From: Halobacillus salinus
GTDB taxonomy: Bacteria; Bacillota; Bacilli; Bacillales; Halobacillaceae
Length of the DNA: 64,000 bases
Reading direction: 5' to 3'
Assembly (NCBI RefSeq): GCF_004684905.1
Contig: NZ_SRJC01000001.1
Coordinates: 682,001 to 746,000, forward strand
Shown here: one piece after another, positions 19,008 through 28,812 of the stretch
How positions within the stretch are numbered: the stretch's first letter is position 1
Layout: the number at the start of each line of letters is the position of its first letter
Made by a program: the position numbers and the translations under genes
The notes under the pieces: generated by a model
Told to the model about the DNA's origin: nothing
The model's database searches: none
Seen by the model: the letters and a program-made list of their open reading frames with translations, nothing else

Positions 19008-19985
19008 ATGTCAGAATTACAGTTCAAGCGCCACCGTCGTTTGCGCCGCACCGATTCGATGAGAGCGTTAGTAAGAGAAACCCATTTGCGTACAGAGGAT
19101 TTGATTTTCCCGATCTTCGTCGTTGAGGGAGAAAAGGTAAAAAACGAAGTAGCTTCTATGCCAGGCGTCCACCAAGTCTCATTAGATCACTTGACAGAAG
19201 AAATGAACGAACTTGTTGATTTAGGTATTCGCTCTGTCATCGTGTTCGGAGTACCTGGAGAGAAAGATGAAGTTGGCACCCAAGCCTATCAACAAGAGGG
19301 GATTGTGCAGCGTGCGATTCGCCAAATCAAACAAGATACCCCTAGCTTGACCGTCGTTGCGGATACTTGTTTATGCCAGTACACGGACCATGGTCATTGC
19401 GGAGTCGTACGTGATGGGGAGATTGTCAATGATGAGTCCCTTCACTATTTGACTCAGACAGCAATTACTCAGGCAGAGGCTGGTGCGGATATCATCGCAC
19501 CTTCCAATATGATGGACGGGTTCGTAGCAGCCATCCGTCAAGGCTTGGATGAAGCTGGTTACAGTCAAATTCCAGTCATGTCATACGCTGTGAAATATGC
19601 TTCTTCCTTCTATGGTCCTTTCCGTGATGCAGCGCACAGTTCCCCTCAATTCGGAGATCGTCGTGCCTATCAAATGGATCCTGCCAACCGTTTGGAAGCT
19701 TTGCGCGAAGCAGAATCTGATGTGGAAGAAGGAGCGGATTTCCTTATTGTGAAACCTGCGCTTGCCTACCTTGATATTATGCGGGAAGTGAAGGATCGCT
19801 TTAACCTTCCGCTAGTGGCGTACAATGTCAGCGGAGAGTATTCCATGATCAAAGCTGCAGCTCAGAACGGCTGGGTCAATGAAGAAGAAATCGTGCTTGA
19901 GAAATTGACATCGATGAAGCGTGCAGGTGCTGACTTGATTATTACGTACTTCGCCAAAGATGCGGCGAGATATTTAAACAAGTAA
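19008..19985 (+). CDS. hemB: Delta-aminolevulinic acid dehydratase (porphobilinogen synthase)
   Basis: 325 residues. It condenses two 5-aminolevulinate molecules. The two Schiff-base lysines lie in [18 protein letters not shown] and in [16 protein letters not shown] and [14 protein letters not shown] segments. The metal-site cysteines [15 protein letters not shown] indicate a zinc-dependent enzyme. ATG start, AAGGAGAAC box inside the hemD end. Confidence 0.98.
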   Translation: MSELQFKRHRRLRRTDSMRALVRETHLRTEDLIFPIFVVEGEKVKNEVASMPGVHQVSLDHLTEEMNELVDLGIRSVIVFGVPGEKDEVGTQAYQQEGIVQRAIRQIKQDTPSLTVVADTCLCQYTDHGHCGVVRDGEIVNDESLHYLTQTAITQAEAGADIIAPSNMMDGFVAAIRQGLDEAGYSQIPVMSYAVKYASSFYGPFRDAAHSSPQFGDRRAYQMDPANRLEALREAESDVEEGADFLIVKPALAYLDIMREVKDRFNLPLVAYNVSGEYSMIKAAAQNGWVNEEEIVLEKLTSMKRAGADLIITYFAKDAARYLNK

Positions 19986-20001
19986 GGAAGGGTGTTTAGT
20001 G

Positions 20002-21285
20002 ATGAGAAACTTGGATCAATCTGTGGAAGCTTATCAGAAAGCGAAGGAACTAATGCCAGGAGGCGTCAACTCTCCGGTACGTGCTTTTAAATCAGTCGGC
20101 ATGGACCCGATTTTCATGGAAAAGGGGAAAGGCTCCAAGCTGTACGATATCGATGGAAATGAGTATATCGATTATGTATTGAGCTACGGTCCGCTCATTT
20201 TAGGCCATGCTGATGAGAATGTGGTCGAGTCTCTTAAAAAAGTGACTGAACTAGGTACGAGCTTTGGTACGCCTACACACTTAGAGAATGACTTAGCTGA
20301 ACTCGTTATTGATCGTGTCCCTTCCATCGAAATGGTGCGCATGGTCAACTCAGGTACAGAAGCTACGATGAGTGCACTACGTGTCGCTCGTGGCTATACT
20401 GGTCGCGATAAGATCTTGAAGTTTGAAGGGAACTATCATGGTCACGGGGATTCTCTGTTGATCAAAGCAGGATCTGGTGTAGCGACGCTTGGACTACCGG
20501 ACTCCCCTGGTGTTCCTGCTTCGATCGCTCAGAATACGATAACAGTTCCTTACAATGATCTGGAAAGTGTTCGATATGTATTTGAACAATATGGAGATGA
20601 CCTAGCTGCAGTGATCATGGAGCCGGTGTCTGGTAACATGGGCGTCGTTCCTCCGAATGAAGGATTTTTACAGGAACTTCGCAAAATGACAGAAGAGAAC
20701 GGAACGGTGCTTATTTTCGACGAGGTTATGACTGGATTCCGTGTGGGCTTCCATAGTGCTCAAGGCCATTTCGGTGTGACACCGGACATGACATGTCTTG
20801 GAAAAGTGATCGGTGGTGGTCTGCCAGTCGGTGCTTATGGCGGAAAGCGTGAAATTATGGAGCGAGTTGCACCTGTCGGAGACATTTACCAAGCCGGTAC
20901 GCTGTCTGGTAATCCTCTTGCGATGAAAGCAGGACTCGAGACGATTTCTGCCATGGATGAGAAGGCTTATGCAGAAATTAACCGTAAAGTAGATCGCTTG
21001 ATCGAGGGATACACGGAGGCAGCGGAAAAACACAATATTCCGTTGACCGTAAACCGTGCGGGCTCTATGGTTGGTTTCTTCTTTACAAATGAGACGGTAA
21101 TCAACTTTGAAACAGCAAGTAATTCCGATCTCGACATGTTCACTCGCTATTATCAGGGTATGATTGAAGAAGGTATTTATTTACCGCCTTCTCAATTTGA
21201 AGGTTTGTTCTTATCTGTTAAACACAGTGACGAAGATATTGAGAATACTATTCAGGCTGCTGAAAAGGTGTTTGCATCGTTATAA
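20002..21285 (+). CDS. hemL: Glutamate-1-semialdehyde 2,1-aminomutase
   Basis: 427 residues, PLP-dependent class-III aminotransferase that makes 5-aminolevulinate. PLP lysine in [32 protein letters not shown] at the N-terminus; [18 protein letters not shown] in the cofactor domain. The ATG at 20002 is preferred over an adjacent GTG at 19999. End of the hem operon. Confidence 0.98.
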   Translation: MRNLDQSVEAYQKAKELMPGGVNSPVRAFKSVGMDPIFMEKGKGSKLYDIDGNEYIDYVLSYGPLILGHADENVVESLKKVTELGTSFGTPTHLENDLAELVIDRVPSIEMVRMVNSGTEATMSALRVARGYTGRDKILKFEGNYHGHGDSLLIKAGSGVATLGLPDSPGVPASIAQNTITVPYNDLESVRYVFEQYGDDLAAVIMEPVSGNMGVVPPNEGFLQELRKMTEENGTVLIFDEVMTGFRVGFHSAQGHFGVTPDMTCLGKVIGGGLPVGAYGGKREIMERVAPVGDIYQAGTLSGNPLAMKAGLETISAMDEKAYAEINRKVDRLIEGYTEAAEKHNIPLTVNRAGSMVGFFFTNETVINFETASNSDLDMFTRYYQGMIEEGIYLPPSQFEGLFLSVKHSDEDIENTIQAAEKVFASL

Positions 21286-21290
21286 GAAGT

Positions 21291-21318
21291 AAGCTCAGAG
21301 GATTTCCTCTGAGCTTTT
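21291..21318 (+). terminator. Terminator of the hem operon
   Basis: Perfect 12-bp stem AAGCTCAGAGGA with its complement, two-base loop core and a T tract. Confidence 0.95.
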
Positions 21319-21370
21319 TTATTTGTAAGTACTAGATTCAGTAGCTTTCCCTCTCTATATGAGATTTTGG

Positions 21371-21399
21371 GTTCTATTGACCGTGGTCGTGCATAAGTT
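21371..21399 (+). promoter_or_regulatory. Candidate sigma-E promoter of spoVID
   Basis: GTTCTATT and CATAAGTT are 13 bases apart and resemble the mother-cell sigma-E elements (-35 ATATT-like, -10 CATA-like). spoVID is sigma-E dependent in B. subtilis. The match is partial. Confidence 0.35.
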
Positions 21400-21440
21400 G
21401 GTGATAGAGACCACATTAGTCTTTGGGAGGGGAATGAACG

Positions 21441-22436
21441 TTGCAAAATCAAGAAAATGTATTTTCATTCTATTTAGATGAATCTGTTTGGTTTAAGGAA
21501 GGACAGGGCGTTCGTGAGCTGATCGGGATCTCGCTCGAACCAGAGATTACGATTGAAGAACGAGGGAATGAAGTTTGCCTGAAAGGGACGGTCCAACTGG
21601 CCGGTGAATACCTGGCTGTGGACAGTCAAGAAAAAGAGGAATCCTTTAATTCTTCTGTTCGGGTCATCGATCATGTAGAGATTGGGGAAGAAGGTGAACA
21701 TCAATTCATCCATGCTTTCCCGGTAGAAGTCACCGTACCTCTAGACCGTGTCACGAGTCTGGATGAAGTGTTCGTCGACATTGAGGCATTCGACTATGAG
21801 ATTCCCGCTAACAATCAATTGCGCCTTCATGCACAATTGAATATCAACGGAATTGAACCTCAGAGCAGTCAACAGCAAGCGACGAACGATGAGACGTTTG
21901 ATCAATCCACTACCATCGGACCATATAACATGCCGAAAGAAACTAAGAAGCAAGAACCGCTGTTTCCTGAGCGGGAAGCACCGGTGGTCCAGCTTAATAC
22001 AGAATCAGAAGAGGAAAGCGGCCGCTGGTTATATAAGAAGTCCCAATCTTTTTCCGAGTTTTTCGGCCATGAAAAGCAGGAAGAGGCGACTTTTGATGTC
22101 ACCTCTCAAGAAAGTGTAAGTATCGAGGAAAGCTCCTCGTCGTCCCAGGAATCGACACCTGAATCATCATCAGAATCTAAGGTTGAATCATCCTCTCATG
22201 AGTCGAGTGAAAAAGAAGCTCCTTCAGGAATGGATGGGATCAAGCAAATCTTCAAGCATCTTTTCCCGAACCGGGAAGACACCTATACGCAAATGAAGAT
22301 GTATATTGCCCAGGAACAAGAAACGCTTCAATCCATTGCAGAGAAGTATGATGTCTCTGTAAAACAGTTAGAACGCGTGAATCGGTCGGATGCAGAAGAT
22401 GTGTCTCCAGGAGAGATCGTCTACATCCCTAACTAA
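21441..22436 (+). CDS. spoVID: Spore coat assembly protein SpoVID
   Basis: 331 residues. The N-terminal region (FSFYLDESVWFKEGQGVRELIGI and following beta-rich domain) matches SpoVID/CotE-interacting proteins. A Ser/Glu-rich, low-complexity middle (about residues 215-260) leads to a C-terminal LysM domain (QETLQSIAEKYDVSVKQLERVN...GEIVYIP). SpoVID drives encasement of the spore by the coat and binds SafA in B. subtilis. TTG start with GGGAGGGG upstream. Directly after hemL, as in B. subtilis. Confidence 0.93.
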   Translation: MQNQENVFSFYLDESVWFKEGQGVRELIGISLEPEITIEERGNEVCLKGTVQLAGEYLAVDSQEKEESFNSSVRVIDHVEIGEEGEHQFIHAFPVEVTVPLDRVTSLDEVFVDIEAFDYEIPANNQLRLHAQLNINGIEPQSSQQQATNDETFDQSTTIGPYNMPKETKKQEPLFPEREAPVVQLNTESEEESGRWLYKKSQSFSEFFGHEKQEEATFDVTSQESVSIEESSSSSQESTPESSSESKVESSSHESSEKEAPSGMDGIKQIFKHLFPNREDTYTQMKMYIAQEQETLQSIAEKYDVSVKQLERVNRSDAEDVSPGEIVYIPN

Positions 22437-22621
22437 ATCCATTTATATCTAAAGGCTAGGAAGCACCCGACAATGATGCCAAGCAGGAAAATATCGAACG
22501 TAGTTGGCCAGAAGATGGTGCGGATAACCTGAAAGACAAGGATAGGAAGCAGCCAAGTTTCAATGACAATAAGCCAAGTACGGCACCAGGAAGGCAATTT
22601 GTAACGGTAAAAGCGACTCAA
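22433..22621 (-). CDS. Small membrane protein convergent with spoVID, unknown
   Basis: 62 residues from a TTG start at 22621, with the near-perfect box GAGGAGGG 6 bases upstream. Two hydrophobic segments (WLIVIETWLLPILVFQVI and FDIFLLGIIVGCFLAF) follow a basic N-terminus (SRFYRYKLPSWCR). Its stop overlaps the spoVID stop by 4 bases. I do not recognise the family. In B. subtilis the next gene here would be ysxE. Confidence 0.65.
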   Translation of the reverse strand: MSRFYRYKLPSWCRTWLIVIETWLLPILVFQVIRTIFWPTTFDIFLLGIIVGCFLAFRYKWI

Positions 22622-22668
22622 TGAAATCCCTCCTCTCGTGTTCACGAAGCCCGTTTTTTTGAAAATAG

Positions 22669-22698
22669 TTGACTAAAACCTGTATTTCTATATACAAT
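22669..22698 (+). promoter_or_regulatory. valS promoter
   Basis: TTGACT, an 18-bp spacer and TACAAT, immediately before the T-box leader. Confidence 0.65.
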
Positions 22699-22704
22699 AT
22701 GATA

Positions 22705-22972
22705 TATATTGAATATGCGTGAAATGCAGGGATGGGGAAGAGTACATGAACAACTCCTTCAGAGAGGAAAACACGTTGGTGAGAGTTTTCCAGGAATCTT
22801 GTTGATGGAAGGTCGCCCCGGAAGCAGCTTCTTTGAACATCGCAGTAGGAGAAGCCGGTTAGAAGCCGTTATTAGAATCGAGTGTACAGGAGTGTCTCCT
22901 GTAAATTAAGGTGGTACCACGGAAAGCAATCCCTTTCGTCCTTTTTGGATGAAGGGGATTTTTTATTTTTTT
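22705..22972 (+). promoter_or_regulatory. T-box riboswitch (valine) of valS
   Basis: A long leader with the elements of a T-box: the AGTA motif near 22740, AGAGAGG and GGTGAGAG segments of stem I, the specifier-side GGAAGGTC (codon GTC, valine), and the invariant T-box sequence AAGGTGGTACCACGG at 22908-22922. It is followed by a terminator stem (AATCCCTTT...AAGGGGATT, 22928-22960) with a long T tail. Uncharged tRNA-Val is expected to bind the leader and prevent termination, raising valS expression. Confidence 0.95.
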
Positions 22973-22997
22973 ATAAAAGAAAAGGAGGAAGATCGAT

Positions 22998-25640
22998 ATG
23001 AATCAAACAGATCTTTCGATGCCCACAAAGTACGATCCGCAATCTGTAGAGAACGATCGTTATCAGTATTGGGTAGATGGGAAATTTTTTGAAGCAACAG
23101 GTGATAAGAACAAAGAGCCATACACGATTGTCATTCCACCCCCGAACGTAACAGGGAAACTGCACCTTGGTCACGCTTGGGATACAACGCTTCAAGACAT
23201 TCTGACACGTGTTAAGCGTATGCAAGGCTACGATGTTTTATGGCTTCCAGGAATGGACCACGCTGGTATCGCAACACAGGCTAAAGTGGATGCAAAATTG
23301 CGCGAGCAAGGCATCAACCGTCATGACCTTGGCCGTGAAAAATTCTTGGAGAAATCTTGGGAATGGAAAGACGAGTACGCGAAATTCATCCGTGCTCAAT
23401 GGGAAAAGTTAGGTCTTGGTCTCGATTATTCTCGCGAGCGTTTTACGCTGGATGAAGGTCTTTCTGAAGCCGTAAAAGAAGTGTTCGTCAAGCTTTATGA
23501 GAAAGGCTTGATCTACCGCGGCGAATACATCATTAACTGGGACCCTCAAACGAAGACAGCCCTATCAGACATAGAAGTAGAGTATAAAGATGTCCAAGGT
23601 GCCTTCTATCATATGCGCTACCCGTTGAAAGACGAGGAAGGCTCTATTGAAATTGCGACAACCCGTCCAGAGACGATGCTTGGGGATACAGCCATCGCTG
23701 TCCATCCAGAAGACGATCGCTATAAGCATCTGATCGGCAAAAAGGCTGTCCTGCCTATTGTTGGTCGTGAGATTGAGATTGTAGCGGACGATTACGTAGA
23801 TATGGAATTCGGTTCTGGAGCGGTTAAGATTACGCCAGCTCACGACCCGAATGACTTCGAGATTGGAAACCGTCATAATTTAGAACGAGTACTTGTGATG
23901 AACGAAGACGGTTCTATGAACGAAAATGCAGGTGAATACAAAGGCATGGATCGTTTCGAATGCCGTAAGCAGATTGTCAAAGACTTGCAGGAGCAAGGGG
24001 TGCTTTTCGAGATTGAAGAGCATATGCACTCTGTTGGCCACTCCGAACGAAGTGGAGCAGTAGTAGAGCCGTACCTCTCTACACAGTGGTTTGTTGATAT
24101 GCAGCCGTTAGCAGATGCTTCGGTTAAGCTGCAAAAAGGGGAAGAAGCTGTACAGTTTGTTCCAGATCGTTTCGAGAAACCATACTTGCACTGGATGGAA
24201 AACACTAGAGACTGGTGTATTTCTCGTCAGCTTTGGTGGGGTCACCGCATTCCAGCCTGGTACCACAATGAAACAGGTGAAGTGTATGTAGGGAAAGAGG
24301 AACCGAAAGATAAAGAGAACTGGACGCAAGAGGAAGATGTTCTTGATACATGGTTCTCTTCTGCGCTATGGCCATTTTCTACGATGGGCTGGCCGGATGA
24401 GAACAGTGAAGATTACAAGCGTTACTTCCCAACGAACGTGCTCGTGACAGGTTATGACATCATCGGGTTCTGGGTAAGCCGAATGATTTTCCAATCTCTA
24501 GAGTTCACGGGTGAGCGTCCGTTCAACGATGTTCTCATTCACGGTCTTGTACGTGATGCAGATGGACGTAAGATGAGTAAATCACTTGGTAACGGTGTCG
24601 ATCCAATGGATGTTATCGACAAATACGGAGCGGACTCCTTACGCTGGTTCTTATCTACTGGCTCATCACCTGGTCAAGACTTGCGTTTCCACTGGGAGAA
24701 AGTCGAATCTACTTGGAACTTCGCTAATAAGATTTGGAACGCTTCCCGTTTTGCTTTGATGAATATGGGAGACTTGAAGTTTAATGAGATCGACCTCACT
24801 GGTGAAAAATCAGTAGCCGACCAATGGATCTTGACTCGTTTGAATCAAACAATAGAGACGGTAACGCAAAACATTGACAAGTATGAGTTCGGTGAAGCTG
24901 GCCGCCACCTTTACAACTTCATCTGGGATGATTTCTGTGATTGGTACATTGAAATGGCGAAGCTGCCACTATACGGTGAAGACGAAGCGCGTATCCATAC
25001 TACCCGCTCGATCTTAGCTTATACACTGGACCAAATCATGCGTATGCTACATCCGTTCATGCCGTTCATCACAGAGGAAATTTGGCAGCATCTTCCTCAT
25101 GAAGGGGAGTCAATCACTCAGGCTGCGTGGCCAACAGTTCGTGAAGAGTTCCACAACGAACAAGCAGCAGCTGAAATGGACCGTTTAGTATCCATCATTC
25201 GCTCTGTACGAAACATACGTGCAGAAGTGGATACACCGATGTCCAAAGAAATTCAACTTATGATCCAGGCGAAGGACGAAGATGTTGTTAAAGAACTTGA
25301 GAAGAATCGCAACTATTTGGAGCGCTTCTGTAATCCGAGTGAACTGACGATTGCAACAGATTTGCAGGCACCTGAAAAAGCGATGTCCGCTGTTGTAACT
25401 GGTGCAGAGCTCTACTTGCCGCTTGCTGGTCTGATCAACATCGAAGACGAAATCAAGCGTCTAGAGGATGAATGGAAGAAGTGGGACAAAGAAGTAGATC
25501 GCGTTCAGAAAAAACTATCCAACGAGAACTTTGTAAGCAAAGCTCCTGAACAGGTAGTAGAAGAAGAGCGTAAGAAGGAACAAGACTATCTCGAAAAACG
25601 AGCTAGTGTAGAAGCACGAATTAAAGAATTGAAAGCATAA
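22998..25640 (+). CDS. valS: Valyl-tRNA synthetase
   Basis: 880 residues, class-Ia synthetase. HIGH motif as [19 protein letters not shown] motif as [10 protein letters not shown], editing-domain [18 protein letters not shown], and the C-terminal coiled-coil arm (residues about 810-880, rich in Lys/Glu). ATG start with AAAGGAGGA upstream. Controlled by the T-box leader. Confidence 0.99.
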   Translation: MNQTDLSMPTKYDPQSVENDRYQYWVDGKFFEATGDKNKEPYTIVIPPPNVTGKLHLGHAWDTTLQDILTRVKRMQGYDVLWLPGMDHAGIATQAKVDAKLREQGINRHDLGREKFLEKSWEWKDEYAKFIRAQWEKLGLGLDYSRERFTLDEGLSEAVKEVFVKLYEKGLIYRGEYIINWDPQTKTALSDIEVEYKDVQGAFYHMRYPLKDEEGSIEIATTRPETMLGDTAIAVHPEDDRYKHLIGKKAVLPIVGREIEIVADDYVDMEFGSGAVKITPAHDPNDFEIGNRHNLERVLVMNEDGSMNENAGEYKGMDRFECRKQIVKDLQEQGVLFEIEEHMHSVGHSERSGAVVEPYLSTQWFVDMQPLADASVKLQKGEEAVQFVPDRFEKPYLHWMENTRDWCISRQLWWGHRIPAWYHNETGEVYVGKEEPKDKENWTQEEDVLDTWFSSALWPFSTMGWPDENSEDYKRYFPTNVLVTGYDIIGFWVSRMIFQSLEFTGERPFNDVLIHGLVRDADGRKMSKSLGNGVDPMDVIDKYGADSLRWFLSTGSSPGQDLRFHWEKVESTWNFANKIWNASRFALMNMGDLKFNEIDLTGEKSVADQWILTRLNQTIETVTQNIDKYEFGEAGRHLYNFIWDDFCDWYIEMAKLPLYGEDEARIHTTRSILAYTLDQIMRMLHPFMPFITEEIWQHLPHEGESITQAAWPTVREEFHNEQAAAEMDRLVSIIRSVRNIRAEVDTPMSKEIQLMIQAKDEDVVKELEKNRNYLERFCNPSELTIATDLQAPEKAMSAVVTGAELYLPLAGLINIEDEIKRLEDEWKKWDKEVDRVQKKLSNENFVSKAPEQVVEEERKKEQDYLEKRASVEARIKELKA

Positions 25641-25651
25641 ATATATTGATG

Positions 25652-25685
25652 GGGAGGGTATTCGGAGGGAATACTCTCCCTTTTT
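25652..25685 (+). terminator. Terminator between valS and folC
   Basis: GGGAGGGTATTC and GAATACTCTCCC (one G-T pair) and TTTTT. folC starts 15 bases later, so some read-through probably supplies it. Confidence 0.85.
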
Positions 25686-25699
25686 GAAAGAAGGGAAAC

Positions 25700-26986
25700 A
25701 TGGTGAAGAATTATCAGGACGCCCTGCAGTGGATACATCAACGTGAAAAATTTAAAATAAAGCCCGGGTTGGCTCGTATGACATGGATGATGGAACGGTT
25801 GAACCATCCGGAAGAACGCATCCAGGCAGTACATATTGCCGGAACGAATGGGAAGGGATCTACGGTTTCTTTTCTACGCGAACTCCTCCAAGCACATGGG
25901 TTAAGTGTCGGGACATTCACTTCCCCCTATATCGTTCGTTTTAATGAGCGGATCAGTGTGAATGGAGAACCGGTCGAGGACGGGGATCTGGCCGATCTCG
26001 TGAATAGAATCAAACCGGTAGCGGAAGAATTGGCGGATACTCCACTCGGGGCACCTACTGAATTTGAAGTGATTACAGCAATGTCTCTTGTCTATTTTGC
26101 GGAGAAGGAATTAGACGTTGTGATCTATGAGGCTGGTTTAGGTGGATTGTATGATTCAACCAATATCCTGAGTCCTATCTTGACAATCATTACGAACATA
26201 GGAAAGGATCATATGAATATCCTAGGGTCGACCTATGCTCAGATTGCCCGGGAAAAGGCAGGCATCATCAAACCGGGAATTCCAGTGATTACCGCGGCGA
26301 AGCAGGAAGAGTCCATTCAAATTATTAGAGAAAAGGCAGCTCAAGAGAAGAGCGATTTCTATATAAACGGGGAAGATTTTCATACGGTTCACTTAGAGAG
26401 TTCTGACGAAGGGGAAGTGTTTGAATTCCATAACGACCGCTTCATTTCCAAACCTTTATTGAGTCGAATGATGGGAGCGCATCAGGTGGACAATGCAGCG
26501 CTCGCTATTCAGGCAATGGAAGTATTACAAGGTCTAGGCTACTCTTTTGAGAGGGAGTATTACCGGTCTGCCATTCGTGCAACACACTGGCCGGCAAGAT
26601 TTGAGAAAGTACAAGAAGAGCCTCTTGTAATTCTGGATGGAGCGCACAACGAAGAAGGAACCAGAGCACTTGTAGAAACCGTTAAAGAACATTATTCAAA
26701 TAAAAGAGTGACACTACTATACTCGGCGCTTGAAGATAAGCCGGTGCAAGCGATGTTAACGATGCTATCCGAGGTAGTGGATTGTGCTTTCATGACGTCA
26801 TTTAATTTCCCAAGAGCTTTGTCTGCGGAACAATTGCAGCAACTATCGCCGGTTAAAAGAACCGAAGCGATCGATTCCTATCAGGAGGCTGTATCAACGT
26901 CATTGTCGCAGATGGAAGACGATGAACTTTTATTAGTAACTGGATCGCTCTATTTCCTGTCAGAAATCAGGAAAATTTTTGAATGA
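25700..26986 (+). CDS. folC: Folylpolyglutamate synthase/dihydrofolate synthase
   Basis: 428 residues, Mur-ligase family. It adds glutamate to dihydropteroate and folates. P-loop GTNGKGSTV near residue 50, then FTSPYIVRFNERI, E-EVITAMS, IVTNIGKDHMNILG and the C-terminal LDGAHNEEGTRAL segment. ATG with a GAAGGG box. The valS-folC order is as in B. subtilis, where comC follows; here a pilus locus follows. Confidence 0.97.
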   Translation: MVKNYQDALQWIHQREKFKIKPGLARMTWMMERLNHPEERIQAVHIAGTNGKGSTVSFLRELLQAHGLSVGTFTSPYIVRFNERISVNGEPVEDGDLADLVNRIKPVAEELADTPLGAPTEFEVITAMSLVYFAEKELDVVIYEAGLGGLYDSTNILSPILTIITNIGKDHMNILGSTYAQIAREKAGIIKPGIPVITAAKQEESIQIIREKAAQEKSDFYINGEDFHTVHLESSDEGEVFEFHNDRFISKPLLSRMMGAHQVDNAALAIQAMEVLQGLGYSFEREYYRSAIRATHWPARFEKVQEEPLVILDGAHNEEGTRALVETVKEHYSNKRVTLLYSALEDKPVQAMLTMLSEVVDCAFMTSFNFPRALSAEQLQQLSPVKRTEAIDSYQEAVSTSLSQMEDDELLLVTGSLYFLSEIRKIFE

Positions 26987-27066
26987 TAGTGGAACTTGTG
27001 ATAATATACTAATTATCTGAATTTTGTCTTAAATTAGTTCTTTAGAACGAAAGAGGGGTTGAGGAA

Positions 27067-28794
27067 ATGGGCCGGAAGGAGAAGATAGCGGTTTGGCTTG
27101 TTTGGTTAATTGTCTGGCCGGCTGGCTTATTTGGTGTATTTCAATTCTTCCCCCCTGATTTAATTGATAACCAAATGGATATCTTGGCATTCGTCATCCT
27201 AGCCTCTATAGTTGCTTTGTTTCCCTTACAAATAGGGGACAACCCTGTATTTTTTACACATGGTATCACATTCGCCGTTTTTTTATATTTTGGACTAGCG
27301 GTAGAAATAATCGTTTCACAAGTGGCACTCATCTTCTTGCTTTTAAAACTGAGGGTTTCGCGGTCGAATGTTCATCGGTTTCCATTGAACTTCGTCATGT
27401 TTTTAGTGATTTCTATTTCTTCGGCCCTCATCTATCATATGCTCGGTGGACAACATGGAAGGGAAGCTGTCTCTTCTGTAAGCAATGCTGTTCCGATCGT
27501 AGCTTATGCATTCTTTCAGCTGTTCTTTAATCAACTCACCATAAAGTTTATTGCCAAGTTTTTGTATAAGCGACATGTCAAAATGTTCGACATCGGATTG
27601 TTATGGGATTTGACATCCGGTCTACTTGTGTTCCCGGTCGGCTTTCTGCTCTACATGATGTATGCAGAGTTCGGGGTGAGCGCTGTATTCTATGTTGGAA
27701 TTCCTTTCATACTGATTTCAGGGATGCTTATGCTTTATCACAAGAGCAGTATCGTCAACCAATACTTGAAACGGACGAGCAGAATCGGTCATGAGCTAAC
27801 AGGTAATTTAGGCGTGAAGGATGTTTTAGACTTGTTTGTCGACCGTTTAAGTCAACTTCTGCCAGTAGATTATATTTATATCTTTGACGTCGAATCAGAT
27901 CGGGAGATGAACCTGATCCGATATTTCGATCGGTCCGGGGTCACCTATTTCCCCTCTATCAAACTACATATCGGAGAGAGTATAAGTGGTCATACTTGGG
28001 AGGAAGGAAATAGCTTTAAATATAACAAAAAGAGTGATTGGGACCATCTGAGAAACCGCTATACACCGAAGGAAGCGGAAAGCGCCTTATCTGTACCTAT
28101 TGAGCGCAAGGGGGAAATCGTCGGAGTGATCACGATTTACTCCAATCAGAAATACGCATTTTTACAATTTCAATTTATGATTCTCAACATTTTGGGCAGT
28201 TATTTGGCTGTTGCCATCGATAATGCCCGACACTATGAGAAGACGAAATTAGAGAGTGAACGTTGTGCATTAACAGGACTTTATAATTTCCGCTATTTCC
28301 AAGATCAGCTTCACGAAGCTTTTTTCTCAGACAAGGACCAATCCATTGCTTTGATATTGCTTGATATCGATCACTTCAAATCGATTAACGATACGTATGG
28401 ACATGAAAGTGGAAATGAAATCCTATGTCAGTTTGCGGAAAGATTGGAAGATGTAGTTGGCAACGCGGGCGTCGTCGCTCGCTATGGAGGAGAGGAATTC
28501 GCCATCCTGCTGCCGAGGTACAAGGACTACGAAGCTTATCAGGTAGCAGAGGATATTCGTCGCTCGATTGCTGAGCAACCTTTCAGTACCTATCAGTATA
28601 TTCTGTCTGATGACGAACCGAAAGAGGTCTCTATAACAGCATCGATCGGGGTTGCGACATACCCTGTCGACTGTGAAGAACCACTGGAACTGATTCGTCA
28701 TGCTGATCGGGCTATGTATGTTGGTGCAAAGCAGAAGGGGCGCAACAGAGTGGCGTGTTATGAGGAATTAAAAACAGCAGCGGAGTCATTGTGA
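27067..28794 (+). CDS. Membrane-anchored GAF-GGDEF diguanylate cyclase
   Basis: 575 residues: an N-terminal integral-membrane sensor of six to seven spans (residues about 8-215), a GAF domain (about 235-385) and a C-terminal GGDEF domain. The active-site loop is RYGGEEF and the metal/substrate motif LLDIDHFKSINDTYGHESG is intact, so it should make cyclic-di-GMP. The product-inhibition I-site RxxD, normally five residues before GGEEF, is replaced by GNAG, so it may lack feedback inhibition. It lies at the edge of the pilus locus, converges with the first pilus gene and shares a terminator with it. Confidence 0.9.
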   Translation: MGRKEKIAVWLVWLIVWPAGLFGVFQFFPPDLIDNQMDILAFVILASIVALFPLQIGDNPVFFTHGITFAVFLYFGLAVEIIVSQVALIFLLLKLRVSRSNVHRFPLNFVMFLVISISSALIYHMLGGQHGREAVSSVSNAVPIVAYAFFQLFFNQLTIKFIAKFLYKRHVKMFDIGLLWDLTSGLLVFPVGFLLYMMYAEFGVSAVFYVGIPFILISGMLMLYHKSSIVNQYLKRTSRIGHELTGNLGVKDVLDLFVDRLSQLLPVDYIYIFDVESDREMNLIRYFDRSGVTYFPSIKLHIGESISGHTWEEGNSFKYNKKSDWDHLRNRYTPKEAESALSVPIERKGEIVGVITIYSNQKYAFLQFQFMILNILGSYLAVAIDNARHYEKTKLESERCALTGLYNFRYFQDQLHEAFFSDKDQSIALILLDIDHFKSINDTYGHESGNEILCQFAERLEDVVGNAGVVARYGGEEFAILLPRYKDYEAYQVAEDIRRSIAEQPFSTYQYILSDDEPKEVSITASIGVATYPVDCEEPLELIRHADRAMYVGAKQKGRNRVACYEELKTAAESL

Positions 28795-28812
28795 CTTCGC
28801 TGCTGTTTTTTT
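28771..28812. terminator. Bidirectional terminator between cyclase and prepilin gene
   Basis: An 18-bp stem (AAAACAGCAGCGGAGTCA and its near-complement at 28792-28809) with T runs on both strands. It includes the stop codon of the cyclase and abuts that of the minus-strand gene. Confidence 0.9.
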